A stretch of DNA of 64,000 nt, taken from assembly GCA_035772405.1 (NCBI GenBank), contig JAYKKM010000504.1, positions 2,986,001-3,050,000 of the forward strand. Direction: 5' to 3'. Source of the stretch: Chrysogorgia sp. JL179-B06 (lineage: Eukaryota; Cnidaria; Anthozoa; Scleralcyonacea; Chrysogorgiidae). Of this stretch, positions 56,401 through 64,000 are shown one piece after another. Positions within the stretch are counted from its first letter, which is position 1, and each line of letters begins with the position of its first letter. Under the pieces are notes generated by a model, which had not been told where the DNA came from, did not search any database, and worked only from the letters and a program-made list of their open reading frames with translations. Both the position numbers and the translations under genes were made by a program.

Positions 56401-59400
56401 TGTATGAAATCAAATTTAAAAAATAAACTCTGGTCCATAACGTAAACCGTAACGCTAATCTCACTTAAAAAGTTATTGAATGTAACTCAAGTTTTATCTT
56501 AAGAGAAAATCGAGGTGAAAGTTGGCTTAATTTATGTAATTTCTCCTCCGATATTCCGTTTCGGTGCTGATTTCCTTTCTTTTTGGTTCATGAATTATTA
56601 AGGAGTTTGAAATATATTACGCGAACGGCCATTTTTATGTTGATCACCCCTGATAAGATTAGATTTCATGAAATTGAATGGAGCGTCGAATCATTGGGTT
56701 GTATATTCAATACAACCTTTAAGGCAAAATTTTACTTTGGATGTCAATTTTTCTTGTCAGTTCCTCTAACATTTTTACGATCATGCGCACACGCGTTTTT
56801 TTCAAAATGAAAACAAGGCTAGCAGTCTCTCGCGGGTTATACTGTCAACCAACACAACGGAGACGGTCATTTCCATTTCCTGTACGATCATCCATTATTC
56901 AAAACTTTCATACGAGTAAACATCACGAAAAAATAACATTTATTTCAACTTTTAAAATACGCTGAAATAAAACATCCATCTCCATCCAGGTTAACCTTCG
57001 ATACCCAAACCAGAATTGCGATTGACTTTCTTGATCAATTTATTTGATTAATTTCACTTTGATACCCTATATCAATTTTTATTTTAGGTTTTTTCCAGAA
57101 TCTGTTCGGTGGTTTTTAATCAAAGGTAAAATGGAAAAATCAGAAAAGGGATTGAGACGTGTTGCATGGTACAACAGAAAACCGATGATAACGGAAAAAT
57201 TAAGCAGGCCTGAGGAAGAACAAAAATCGTCTTACCTTGATTTATTTGCAACCCCTGAGATGAGGAAATATACTTTGCTTTCTTGTTTAATATGGTTAGT
57301 ATATCATATGCATAAGCTCCAACAGATAAGCTCCAACGTTTAAACGACTTTGTTACGCTAAAATACATGGCTTGAATATTTACATATGTATACATATTTA
57401 CAATGTTAACCGTATTACTATAGTATATCTGACCACCACTGTAATTCAGCAATTTGCTGCGAATGTTGGTAATTAAACATATATTATTATTATTATTATC
57501 TGCATATCACTATAACAACACCAATGGCACCACGTGCATAATATAGCATAGCAAAGTATTTTACAGCATTGGCATGTAGCGCGTTGCGTGGACCGCTATA
57601 GTGTATGACAGTGAACATTTGCTGAACAGGTACCAACCCAATAAGGCTCAAGAGAAAACAAATAATTTTGTTTTCGAAATCAAGAGGTCTGTAAAATAAT
57701 CTGTTACCATGGCAACCATATGTATCTACATGCAAAGTTTCAAGTAATTTCATTTAATAATCATAAAGATATTCACGATTTTCAATATGTTAAAATGTAT
57801 TAACCATCTTATGACGTCATAGATCATCTCATTTGAATATCACATAAGTCTAAATATCTCAAGAACTAAGTAAAATATGAAAGAACTATAAATTAATATT
57901 CTTCATTATTTTAGGAGTTCTTTCAAATAAAACAAACTTAATTTTTGTTGCCAATGTCCTTTAAATTAAAAGGTCTGTATAGTATTAAAAATTGTGAGCG
58001 TCGATTCCATTTTTGAATATTGGTGATGAATTTGATTCACGCAAATCTGCGGGTAGAGAATTCCACAGTTTAGCTCCATCATAACAAAAACTTTTCTTAA
58101 GATTTTCAGTTCTAGGTAAAGGTAGCTGCAGAGAGGTAGAGGAGCCCCTAAGGTCATGATCTGTGATGTTTCTTTTACATATAAAAAGATTAGCAAGGGA
58201 ACTTATTTAGAACTTTATACATTTGTTTTGCTTTTGATTTGGCTCGTTGAATTTCAAGAGTTTCCCACCCTAAGGCGTTTATCGCTTCTATACCAGGAGT
58301 TTCATTACTCATATTCATGACTACTCGTGCAACTCTATTCTGAAGTTTTTGCAATCTATTTAAAAGACCCGCACCAAGGGTATCCCATACCTCACTACAG
58401 TAGTTAAAGTGGGGTTGAATTAAAGCATTATAGATAGAGATCAAAGTTTGCCTATCAACGAAATCACGGATTCGTCGTATAGCTCCTATTCCTGAAGTAA
58501 CTTTTTTAGCTACATTCTTAATATGTTTGTTCCAAGATAAATTCTCATCAATTTCAACCCCAAGGACTCTGCTATAGCAAACTTGTTTGATATTGTCTTG
58601 GTCGATTTTGACAGATGGTTGAATAACAAGGCTATTTAATTTATAATGTGAACCAATCAGAAGAAATTCTGTTTTTGCAACATTAAGACTCAATTTATTA
58701 GCCAAAAGCCATTCTTTTACACACATAAGATCACCATTCATGGCCGACTCGACTTCTTCTATAGTTTCACCAGCTGCAGTAAGATTAGTATCATCGGCAA
58801 ATAACCGAGGAGTAACTTGTTTAAGACATTCCGGCAAATCATTTATATATAAGAGGAAGAAGAGCAGGCCAAGAATGGAGCCCTGTGGAATACCGCATGT
58901 TACACGACTCTCAGAAGACATTACGTCTCCCAACTGACATTTTTGTTTACGATCGGTCAAATATCGTATAGCGTATAGCGTATAGCGTATAGCGCATAGC
59001 GCATAGCGCATAGCGCATAGCGCATAGCGCATAGCGTATAGCGCATAGCGTATCAGCGCATAGCGTATAGCGTAGCATTGCAACATAACGTAACGTAACG
59101 TAACGTAACGTAGCGTAACATAACATTACATATCATCGCATAGCATCACATTCAGTATCTTACCATACCATGCTAAGACAAGGACCTTGTCCTGGGACAG
59201 TATAGATCAATATGCTCTCATCGAATTGAGTATTTGTTTGTTTCCTTGCATGGCTGTTTACAGAAAACGGTAGCCCAAGCTTACAAATTGTGAGAATCCA
59301 TGTCTGTTTGTACCTATTTTGGTATCGTGAACACCATTGGCCTTTATTATCTTATTTTTGAAGGATGGTCAACGCCGCTGTATATTACGGAGTATCATTT

Positions 59401-60447
59401 AGCTCTGTTACCTTGGGTGGCAACATGTATTTAAACTTTTTTATAGCTGCAGTTGTGGAGATACCGGCGAATCTAATAGCTTTGGCTCTTCTTAACAGGT
59501 AATTCATTCAACTGTTTCAGTTATGTCAGTATCAAGTCGTCTATTACATGAACGTATACGACTCTCACTGATGACAGATAATGTTGCCTATTTAACGTGA
59601 TTTTTCTTTATAACTTCCCTGTATAGAGCTGGTAGGAAAGCCTGTGTTATGGTTGGAATGATAATTGCTTCAGTTATGTCAATTGCTGCAGTTGTGTGTC
59701 AAATATTTGAGAAAGAGCAAGAAGTAACGGATGGTATGTTATGTTATGTTATGAGAAGTTAATCATCATTAACTTTTGTTTCAGTGCTGAAAGTAGCAGT
59801 GATGAATCATCTTGGAATACGTTTTCCCGGGTCTCTATAACGTGATCGAAACCCGACCAAACCTTTTCGAGTATTTTACTTTAGTTTATTTAGTTTAGTT
59901 TATTAGATTTATCACTCTTTGGTGAACGGAATACCCCAACAGGCTAGAAGCCCAATTGATATAGGGGTTCCGAGGGCCTACGATTTAAGGTCGTTATCCG
60001 AGAAGTCCCGAAAGTCTTACCATTTGCTGATCATATTATTGCAAAAACAGCACTTTCTCCTCGATTATTTTAAGACCCTGAGTGGTGGTCCGACCCAGGA
60101 TTTGAGTCTCCCAGCTCATAGACATGTGTGGTAACCACTAGACCACAACAGCTTGTTTAATACTTCCCAAAGGTTCCGATGGCGTAATGGAGACCCGGGC
60201 AAACATTTTCTATTGCTTTTATAAAATAATTCAGAAACAATATATTGTTCATATTTGAATAATTAATTATAACAATTAACTTTATCTTTAATGTATTAAC
60301 CAGTTTAATAGAATTTGACTTTTAACTAATTAGAAATAATAACATTCATAAATATATTACAAGGACCAACAACAACATTACATACATCTACCTAAAGTCA
60401 ACACAAACTGGGGAAAACAAAAACTGATTTTTACGCATCATTGGATT

Positions 60448-60498
<51 letters not shown>

Positions 60499-61165
60499 TT
60501 TTATATGGCGCCGTTTCCTATAAAGACCAAGAGCGCTTTACAGAGTAAAAATATATATACACATATTAATTTATCCTAATCTAACTAATCTAAAAACTAT
60601 GATATGAAACAGAGATAACAACAAAAACTAGTTAGTAATAAGCGTTCTTGTATAAAAATGTCTCTAGGTTTTTTAAAAATATCAACTGATTGAGAACATT
60701 TAACATCTGGTGGTAATGCGTTCCATAATTTGGGGGCACACACTGAGAATGCGCGATAGCGATATGATTTTAAATTGTAACCAGGTTACTTAAATAAGAA
60801 CTTATCTGCAGATTTAAGGTTGCGTTGTGGCACATGTAACTTGGACAATAAAATAAGATGCACAAACTCGCTAACAATATTTAAAAATGAGCTGAAAAAC
60901 ATTTAATTAGTTTCAAAGTGCATGTGAGAGCATATTGTGTAGTTTATAATGGTAATGTAATGTAATGTGATGTGATGTGATGTAATGTAATGTTACGTGA
61001 CTTAATGTAATGTAATGTAATGTTATGTGACTTAATGTAATGTAATATAATGTGATGCGATGATCAGTGTGATGTGATGTGATCAGATGTGATGTGATTT
61101 GATGTAATCTGTGAAAATTACAGGACCCCACTGAAAGAAACTTCGGTGACGTATATCCTGAATTA

Positions 61166-61200
<35 letters not shown>

Positions 61201-62122
61201 GTTATTATTAATTACGCATTACAAGGGATATACACCTGTAACTCTGCAATGTTTGGCAAATAAACAAAATTCGTTTTTTAATTTAATGATTATTCTAGAA
61301 TATAGATCAGATTTTCATATGGGTTTAAAAATTAACTTGCCATATAATAATCTTAATGACAGGGTTTTGGATGGCTAGAGTATTCCTGTCCATGATTGCT
61401 AAACTTTCCATCACTGTTTCTTTTAACTGCGTTTGGATTTGGTCGAATGAGTTATTCCCAACAGTCATCAGGTAAATGGAGATTGGATGCACTCAGATTT
61501 TGTAACCATGAGGTGTTCCCAATTTTCACAACACAATTTTTCCATTATCCACCTCACAATAAGTTGGCTAGTTTTATTTCCATCGCTTTTTTAATCTTTA
61601 GAAATACCGGTATGGGATTAACAAATGGTTTGTCAAGAATAGGATCTTTCTCTTCTGGATACATAATTTGGCTGGTAGGTGCTTAATGCGCAAATTTTAT
61701 TTTTCAACGTCTTATACGCGGCTTTTGGTGCTTCATAACAGTCTTTCTTTCTACATAATTATTAAATCAACGTATCAAAATCGTCGTTTAAATCGTCATG
61801 TAGACTGTATAACAACACCTTATATATAACAAAGAAGTTGATCAATATGAGACGACCTCGACAAGTGAATATTTTGCTAGAATTATATTATTTTGTTAAT
61901 TTCGTATTTTGTATTTGGCAGGCAAGAATCCACGTCCTCATTCCCTACGCCATTTTTGGAACACTTTCCTTTTTAGCCGGTATCGCATGTTGGTTTTTAC
62001 CCGACACAACTAATCGACCAACCCAAGAAACAATCAAGGCGGAACTTCAGCTGGAATGCGCAGAGGAAAAGGCAAAAGATAATCTTGCAATATTGGGAGA
62101 TACCGAAGTCACGAAGCTATGA
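44181..62122 (+). CDS. SLC22-like organic ion transporter, copy 2, complete nine-exon gene
   Basis: Exons: 44181-44462, 44746-44974, 56006-56201, 57088-57294, 59364-59498, 59627-59733, 61363-61471, 61602-61674, 61922-62122. All have AG/GT borders, compatible phases and no stop, giving 512 residues, the usual SLC22 size. Landmarks: N-terminal LVELGDFGLFQW; first helix about 17-37; a cysteine-containing extracellular loop with NGS and NLT glycosylation sites; the major facilitator loop GYVSDRFGRK at 124-133; the SLC22 motif FFPESVRWF at about 237-245; NELFPTVIRNTGMGL near 425-440; a charged C-terminal tail. It is expected to be a twelve-helix plasma-membrane carrier for organic cations, anions or zwitterions; the substrate cannot be told. 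Introns 2, 4 and 6 are loaded with transposons. Confidence 0.93.
44530..44735 (+). repeat. TG-rich hexamer minisatellite in intron 1
   Basis: Degenerate GTTCAT/GTTCGT/GTTTGT units. A 64-residue ORF over it is only the repeat translated. Confidence 0.8.
44746..44974 (+). CDS. SLC22-like copy 2, exon 2
   Basis: Acceptor TTTTCGTTTTAG. Encodes FDLVCGDS, a helix, GYVSDRFGRK and the following two helices to FFVGTGLG. Donor TAG/GTAAGG, phase 1. The 283-bp intron before it is largely a GTTCATGTTCGTGTTTGTG-type minisatellite (44530-44735). Confidence 0.9.
45560..46830 (-). pseudogene. Relic of an uncharacterised multi-copy gene (EEAD / GCDTV family)
   Basis: Minus strand, read across several frameshifts: SHEEADVIMA then IRVIRDDTGVFVLF near 46370-46280; STVVMEGTSAQRSMVNIGDT near 46245; VAARALKGCDTVCCPLGIGK near 46160-46100; MSDIRYEIW and LKSFPPTTEGTF near 46000-45905; ATQFGWSRNETTKSLIKALA near 45845; ICCNCASDRPCEKCSYLV near 45765. 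The order of an acidic EAD, a DTDV-like block, GCDT, SLPPT-like and a cysteine-rich end matches, from memory, uncharacterised animal proteins often linked with a PIN/XPG-like nuclease fold. I do not name a function. TIRs on both sides suggest it may be transposon cargo or a transposon gene. Confidence 0.5.
47190..47214 (+). repeat. AAT microsatellite (L2 tail)
   Basis: AATAATAATAATAATAAT at the 3' end of the minus-strand L2-like LINE. A related fragment at 60450 also ends in an ATT/AAT array. Confidence 0.8.
47215..48810 (-). pseudogene. L2-like LINE with open but core-deleted RT
   Basis: The 480-residue ORF 48783-47341 starts in the RT linker (EEAKKCYYNDKVLSS, KSCSLDPIPTTLLK, VFPTIKKSTLDPEVLNNFRQ). 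At about residue 205-210 it jumps from IDANQLYPATQ directly to MYLVMEKSERPAALETLEKC. This removes the catalytic palm (the fingers-palm LDLSAAFD, GVPQGSVLGP and YADD blocks). The C-terminal part is intact: NNKLVYNASKTEVVHF, NLGVYLDHFLTMSSHVKRLC, LDYCNSLLVGIP, ILRKLHWLPVRKHIIFKVLL, FSNCAPRLWNDLPKEIR. The deletion keeps the frame. It cannot be catalytic. Confidence 0.85.
49319..49783 (+). repeat. 17-bp satellite array, about 27 copies
   Basis: Unit GAGAGCGGCGCTTAATC, with T/G variation in GCGCTTAA versus GCGCGTAA and few other changes. The unit is an expanded piece of the element's own terminal repeat. Confidence 0.95.
49895..50290 (-). pseudogene. Pogo/Tigger-like transposase C-terminal remnant
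   Basis: Minus frames read DNCFIDSWAEISTDLIKKLF then ESCALSLPID near 50215-50120, DDVIHCFKEGELCSLGREVL near 50115-50055, and an acidic end SDSDVKDASDPHLWIDDDEE near 50000-49940. The W..I...I..SF..C...D pattern followed by an acidic tail is typical of pogo-type DDE proteins. Frameshifted, no DDE core. Confidence 0.5.
50688..50838. mobile_element. Foldback hairpin element
   Basis: AATACCATGACTTGAGGGAA at the left pairs with TTCCCGACAAGTCATGGTAT at the right; the arms include GCGATTAAATTGCCC and GAAGATTTGTGAAAGTCC, and the loop is GGGCGAAGCCC. Same style as 11583-11765. Confidence 0.8.
51043..51165. mobile_element. Foldback hairpin element
   Basis: GGGAAATTTAGTAAAAGAGA pairs with TTTTCTACTAAATTTCCC, and TTTGTCTACTAATTTTC pairs with AAAATTAGTAGACAAAG. 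TCATGGTATTA follows at 51251, the tip motif of this foldback family. Confidence 0.7.
51758..52244. mobile_element. Short hAT MITE, 487 bp
   Basis: TIRs CATAGGCGTAGAG and CTCTACGCCTATG; exact 8-bp duplication CACTATAA at 51750-51757 and 52245-52252. Has G and C homopolymer runs near 51775 and 51830. The right subterminal part matches 42990-43100 of the larger hAT element. Confidence 0.9.
52774..52883. mobile_element. Tc1/mariner-like MITE, 110 bp
   Basis: Starts CAGTGTGTATAAA and ends TTTATACACACTG, flanked by TA on both sides. The arms extend through AACGGAAC and TAGAAAAT almost to the centre. Confidence 0.85.
53057..53395. mobile_element. MITE with imperfect inverted repeats and telomere-like core
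   Basis: GGTTTAAAACCAAAAGCGCG...TTTTTTGGGATCC is matched by GATCCCAAAAAAAAATT...GCGCGAGTGGTTTTAGACC. The centre holds GGGGGGTTAGTGTTAGGATTAGGG at 53265-53290. Confidence 0.55.
53396..55039. other. Intron 2 sequence without a recognised gene
   Basis: Several AACGTTTTA/TAAAACGTT-type short inverted pairs at 53820-53910 and a repeated TTTTATCAGGTATAAAA motif near 53928. The ORFs at 54235-54628 have no recognisable domain. Confidence 0.4.
55040..55927 (+). pseudogene. BEL/Pao pol relic with two internal deletions
   Basis: Plus strand. HLILGASEYAR near 55055 and SPEGWYEIGLPWKGHRSSLP near 55285-55345 match the end of the Pao peptidase region. Then VCDDSAHAFDQAPFLNDCLH and AGPPLQNQLW (55485-55575) belong to the RT start. 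A jump leads to NVARVYDHLGLVSLKTLSGK and AWDKPLPGELTKRLSKWE near 55650-55790. Another jump leads to KQFVSDRVQTIQQHPEVKLH in RNase H. It retains a piece of the RT blocks that the 22-27 kb copy has lost, but not the active site. Confidence 0.8.
56006..56201 (+). CDS. SLC22-like copy 2, exon 3
   Basis: Acceptor GCGTTATTAG. Encodes GGSSIFIILTEFTSVKHRGN, a helix (ILGYMLLPLYAFF) and RDWSHLTILTSALALPCFIA then WW. Donor GTAAGT, phase 2. It starts only 79 bp after the BEL relic. Confidence 0.9.
56202..57087 (+). other. SLC22-like copy 2, intron 3
   Basis: Non-coding; no mobile element recognised. Pyrimidine-rich stretch near 56218-56285. Confidence 0.5.
57088..57294 (+). CDS. SLC22-like copy 2, exon 4
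   Basis: Acceptor ATTTTTATTTTAG. Encodes FFPESVRWFLIKGKMEKSEK, the large cytosolic loop, and the next helix start (MRKYTLLSCLIW). Donor ATG/GTTAGT, phase 2. Confidence 0.9.
57295..57959 (+). other. SLC22-like copy 2, intron 4, 5' part
   Basis: AT-rich; a short TTA array at 57485-57500. No gene recognised. Confidence 0.4.
57960..58955 (-). pseudogene. CR1-like LINE, 5'-truncated RT
   Basis: Minus strand inside intron 4. YLTDRKQKCQLGDVMSSESR near 58960, CGIPQGSILGLLFFLLYIND near 58900-58840, LFADDTNLTA near 58805, LANKLSLNVAKTEFLLIGSH near 58710, IGAIRRIRDFVDRQTLISIY, FNYCSEVWDTLGAGLLNRLQ, to 58190. After a frameshift the C-terminus LPRTENLKKSFCYDGAKLWN ends at 57960. The open frame runs upstream into tandem repeats and is artificial there. 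Confidence 0.85.
58963..59140 (+). repeat. ATAGCG and GTAAC tandem repeats
   Basis: ATAGCGTATAGCGCATAGCGC-type hexamer units to about 59072, then TAACG pentamers (59082-59115) and decaying ATAACATTAC. They begin exactly at the 5' break of the LINE. Confidence 0.85.
59364..59498 (+). CDS. SLC22-like copy 2, exon 5
   Basis: Acceptor ATCTTATTTTTGAAG. Encodes MVNAAVYYGVSFSSVTLGGN and NFFIAAVVEIPANLIALALL. Donor CAG/GTAATT, phase 2. Confidence 0.9.
59627..59733 (+). CDS. SLC22-like copy 2, exon 6
   Basis: Acceptor TTCCCTGTATAG. Encodes AGRKACVMVGMIIASVMSIA and VVCQIFEKEQEVTD. Donor ATG/GTATGT, phase 1. I could not find its partner for copy 1 in 1-6879. Confidence 0.9.
59880..60157 (-). repeat. 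tRNA-derived SINE
   Basis: The minus strand begins with a tRNA-like head: box A TGGTCTAGTGG at 60145-60135 and box B GACTCAAATCC at 60108-60098. A non-tRNA body with GGATAACGACCTTAAATCG follows, and a TTTAG/TAAAC short-repeat tail near 59880-59910. It lies in intron 6. Confidence 0.7.
60450..60850 (-). pseudogene. L2-like LINE 3' fragment
   Basis: Minus frame NLKSYRYRAFSVCAPKLWNA then LPPDVKCSQSVDIFKK at 60785-60670, the extreme C-terminus of an L2-like ORF. It ends in an ATA/ATT array at 60452-60497, like the element at 47215. Confidence 0.75.
60945..61110 (+). repeat. TAATG/TGATG pentamer minisatellite
   Basis: Degenerate five-base units over 160 bp; the minus ORF of HITLHYIT type is only this repeat. 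Confidence 0.85.
61163..61207 (+). repeat. TTA microsatellite
   Basis: About 14 TTA units with one GTT interruption. Confidence 0.9.
61363..61471 (+). CDS. SLC22-like copy 2, exon 7
   Basis: Acceptor AATGACAG, identical to copy 1. Encodes FWMARVFLSMIAKLSITVSF and on to NELFPTVIR. Donor CAG/GTAAAT, phase 2. Confidence 0.9.
61602..61674 (+). CDS. SLC22-like copy 2, exon 8
   Basis: Acceptor TTTTAATCTTTAG. Encodes NTGMGLTNGLSRIGSFSSGY then IIWL. Donor CTG/GTAGGT, phase 0. Confidence 0.9.
61922..62122 (+). CDS. SLC22-like copy 2, exon 9 with stop
   Basis: Acceptor TGTATTTGGCAG. Last helix (LIPYAIFGTLSFLAGIACWF) and a cytosolic tail ending DTEVTKL, TGA at 62120. The tail differs from copy 1 although the length is equal. 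Confidence 0.9.
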   Translation, partial: ARIHVLIPYAIFGTLSFLAGIACWFLPDTTNRPTQETIKAELQLECAEEKAKDNLAILGDTEVTKL

Positions 62123-63052
62123 TGGGGGTCTCAATACAGTTTTTAAAATTGGAAAATATACAAAATTTCAAGCTAAAATTTGTGCAGAATATTACGGAAA
62201 AAGAATGAAAATGTCATTTATGGTAAATGTTCAGGGTATGAAAGACTCGTGATAAGTTAAATATTTTATTGGATGGCAACACTGGTATTTCGAGATGGCT
62301 CCGAATTCCAAATTGTTGTAGGCAGATTTAAAAATGAAAACAATAGATGTTTTAATGAAAACAGTCCGAGTCACCGATTCTTTTTTGGAATAATTACATG
62401 TACATTGTAATTTTGAAACGCTACTGTTACTGATGTTTATCCTAAGAGTTCATTCTTCATTATCATTCTCTTTTTTTCTAAATTTGTGGAATGATTGCTG
62501 ATCAGGGATGATCTGAGATCGGGAAACAGGTTAAATACACTAACTAATGTTTTGAGCATTCATTATGTTGCTGCCTTTCACCAAGAGAACATGTCCTACG
62601 CCTGTCATATATGCGAAAAGAACTTCACGATACGAAGCTTCAACATAAACTTCACTTTCAAAATAATCTTCAAAATCAACTTCAGAGTTTCTTAACTACG
62701 GCCACGAATAGCCTCGAGAGGGCTTCAAAGAAACCACGTTCTATCCCCAGGCATATCCCCCTGGGGTCCCTGCTATACACCTAAGGCATATTTTTAACAC
62801 CACCTCTGACTGTTGAACATCAAGTACAACACGCATAGAGGTGAAACCTATGTGGACGAAACGTTATCTCGATCAATATTTAACCGTTTTCAATTCTGGA
62901 AACAGATTTGGAATTACCGGGTCTAAATACATAACATATATAGGTGTATACCCTTCGTAAAAACCTGCTTATGTACATGTACTTAAAAATTATTCAGCCA
63001 TGTTTGTGCCGTTTTCTCCCCAACGAATATTGGTAGATATGAAACTACGCAC
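62123..63052. other. 3' flank of SLC22-like copy 2
   Basis: AT-rich non-coding sequence; no AATAAA close to the stop and no further gene seen. Confidence 0.4.
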
Positions 63053-64000
63053 GTGCATCTAGACTCGAGACACAAGAATCAAGCAATCAAACGTGAACAT
63101 TATCAATTACCCAATGGCAGTTACACAAGAAGACAAAACAAAAATTTTCAACAACTCAAATCGACAATCTTTAATGGTGTCCTGACGCCAAGCGCGACAC
63201 ATCAAGAAAGATTCGTGCATATTGGCATTGCAGAGAAAAAATATCAGAGGATGATATCCTACTGAAGAACGGCAAGATTGTCATTCCACAAGTCTTCCGA
63301 GCAGAACCACACTTGACACAGAAAAGCGCAAAAGACAAGCACGAGACGCACATTATTCTGGCCTGGAATAGATGCACAGATAAACGAAATGGTATTGAAA
63401 TGAACAAATTGTCTTGAGTATACCGTCCGTCAAATCAGAAAGAGACTGTGGAACAACTCTAATTATTTGCTAGTGGTTGTAGTATATTAACTAGAAGTTG
63501 TTATGGTGAATTTCGAGTGTTACTGGAAATGATTTCAAAACGGAAGCAGCTGCAAAATTGCAACCTCAAGGCCTTCAGGCTGGCAATCGAAACCGTAACC
63601 CTGGAATTCCGTAGATCAATCGGTTCGAACCGGTAGTCGAGGTAGCCTCCTCCGCATGCAACTCTCTGGCTTCTTAGTTGTATGGGGAATGTTTTTCCCC
63701 AGTCAAATAGCTTCCAAGGATGTTTTGCCGAGCCAGACTACCTAACAAGAGCGTGCATGGAGAGGGAAATTAAACGTGCCAGCCAAAACATTGCTCGCAT
63801 AGCCAAGCTATACTTGACTCGGAAAAAACATTGCCCACACAACTAAGAAGCCACATGAGTTGCCTGCGGTCGAGGCTGTACTATAGAGGTTAATTTGAAT
63901 AATTTTAAAAGCACTTTAAAAAAGGGACAAATATGGATTTAGTGTTGTCTAAGTTGTTAGAGTCACTAGAATCAAGGAGGCATGATAAATCCATAATCTC
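63053..64000 (+). mobile_element. Gypsy-derived deletion repeat, copy 2, cut by window end
   Basis: Colinear with 14004-14845. It again carries the NQAIKREHYQLP RT piece, then KNGKIVIPQVFRAE. It keeps more of the integrase zinc domain (LFWPGIDAQINEMVLK and TNCLEY near 63352-63420) than copy 1. Near 63631-63760 it has an extra block (a CTCGGCAAAACATCC side) missing from copy 1. It continues beyond the window. Confidence 0.75.

Noticed and set aside
58940..59086. N-terminal RYAL/RYTLYAI region as a protein repeat domain
   Set aside because: It is the ATAGCG tandem repeat translated in frame with a truncated LINE.
60913..61131. Small protein of HITLHYIT type
   Set aside because: Translation of the TAATG/TGATG minisatellite.

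Overview
This is a repeat-dense, AT-rich stretch of animal nuclear DNA. The one clear host gene family has spliced genes with GT-AG introns, and most of the rest is decayed mobile DNA of metazoan type: BEL/Pao and Gypsy LTR elements, CR1/L2-like LINEs, a Penelope-like element (PLE), hAT, pogo and Harbinger relics, MITEs, and tRNA- and 5S-derived SINEs. The combination fits an invertebrate, and I lean towards a cnidarian. That lean is inference; no single diagnostic gene fixes the taxon.

Host genes. Two tandem plus-strand copies of an SLC22-type organic cation/anion transporter (major facilitator superfamily) lie at the two ends of the window. The first shows only its last three coding exons (6880-8615). 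The second appears complete: nine exons from 44181 to 62122 whose phases all match and which join into a 512-residue protein. The last three exons have identical lengths in both copies (109, 73, 201 bp) and nearly identical membrane-coding sequence, but their C-terminal tails differ. The second copy's 11-kb intron 2 and its later introns are packed with transposons.

Layout. 1-3.2 kb: minus-strand LINE split by another repeat. 3.3-4.6 kb: decayed BEL integrase with a tRNA-like insert. 6.1-6.6 and 12.0-12.5 kb: two MITEs of one family. 6.9-8.6 kb: 3' end of SLC22 copy 1. 9-14 kb: inverted-repeat elements. 14-16.4 kb: Gypsy pieces. 16.4-20.3 kb: stacked minus-strand LINEs. 22.0-27.2 kb: a young BEL/Pao element with matching LTRs but no reverse transcriptase core. 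27.8-30.6 kb: nearly full-length CR1-like LINE. 31.3-37.1 kb: LINE fragments, a perfect 124-bp palindrome and a HARBI1-like pseudogene. 37.1-44.0 kb: Penelope-like element remains with inverted pseudo-LTRs, a hammerhead ribozyme motif and a nested hAT element. 44.2-62.1 kb: SLC22 copy 2, with a terminal-inverted-repeat transposon, an L2 LINE, a pogo element carrying a 17-bp satellite, foldback hairpins and a second hAT in its introns. 63.05 kb to the end: second copy of the Gypsy-derived repeat seen at 14 kb.

The transposons do not form a shared system. The window reads as a tandem transporter duplication whose spacer and introns have filled with nested insertions. I found no convincing new multi-gene system. 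The best leads are the RT-less but recently inserted BEL copy, the PLE-linked ribozyme, the satellite-bearing pogo element and the TIR-flanked locus with an unfamiliar gene relic.
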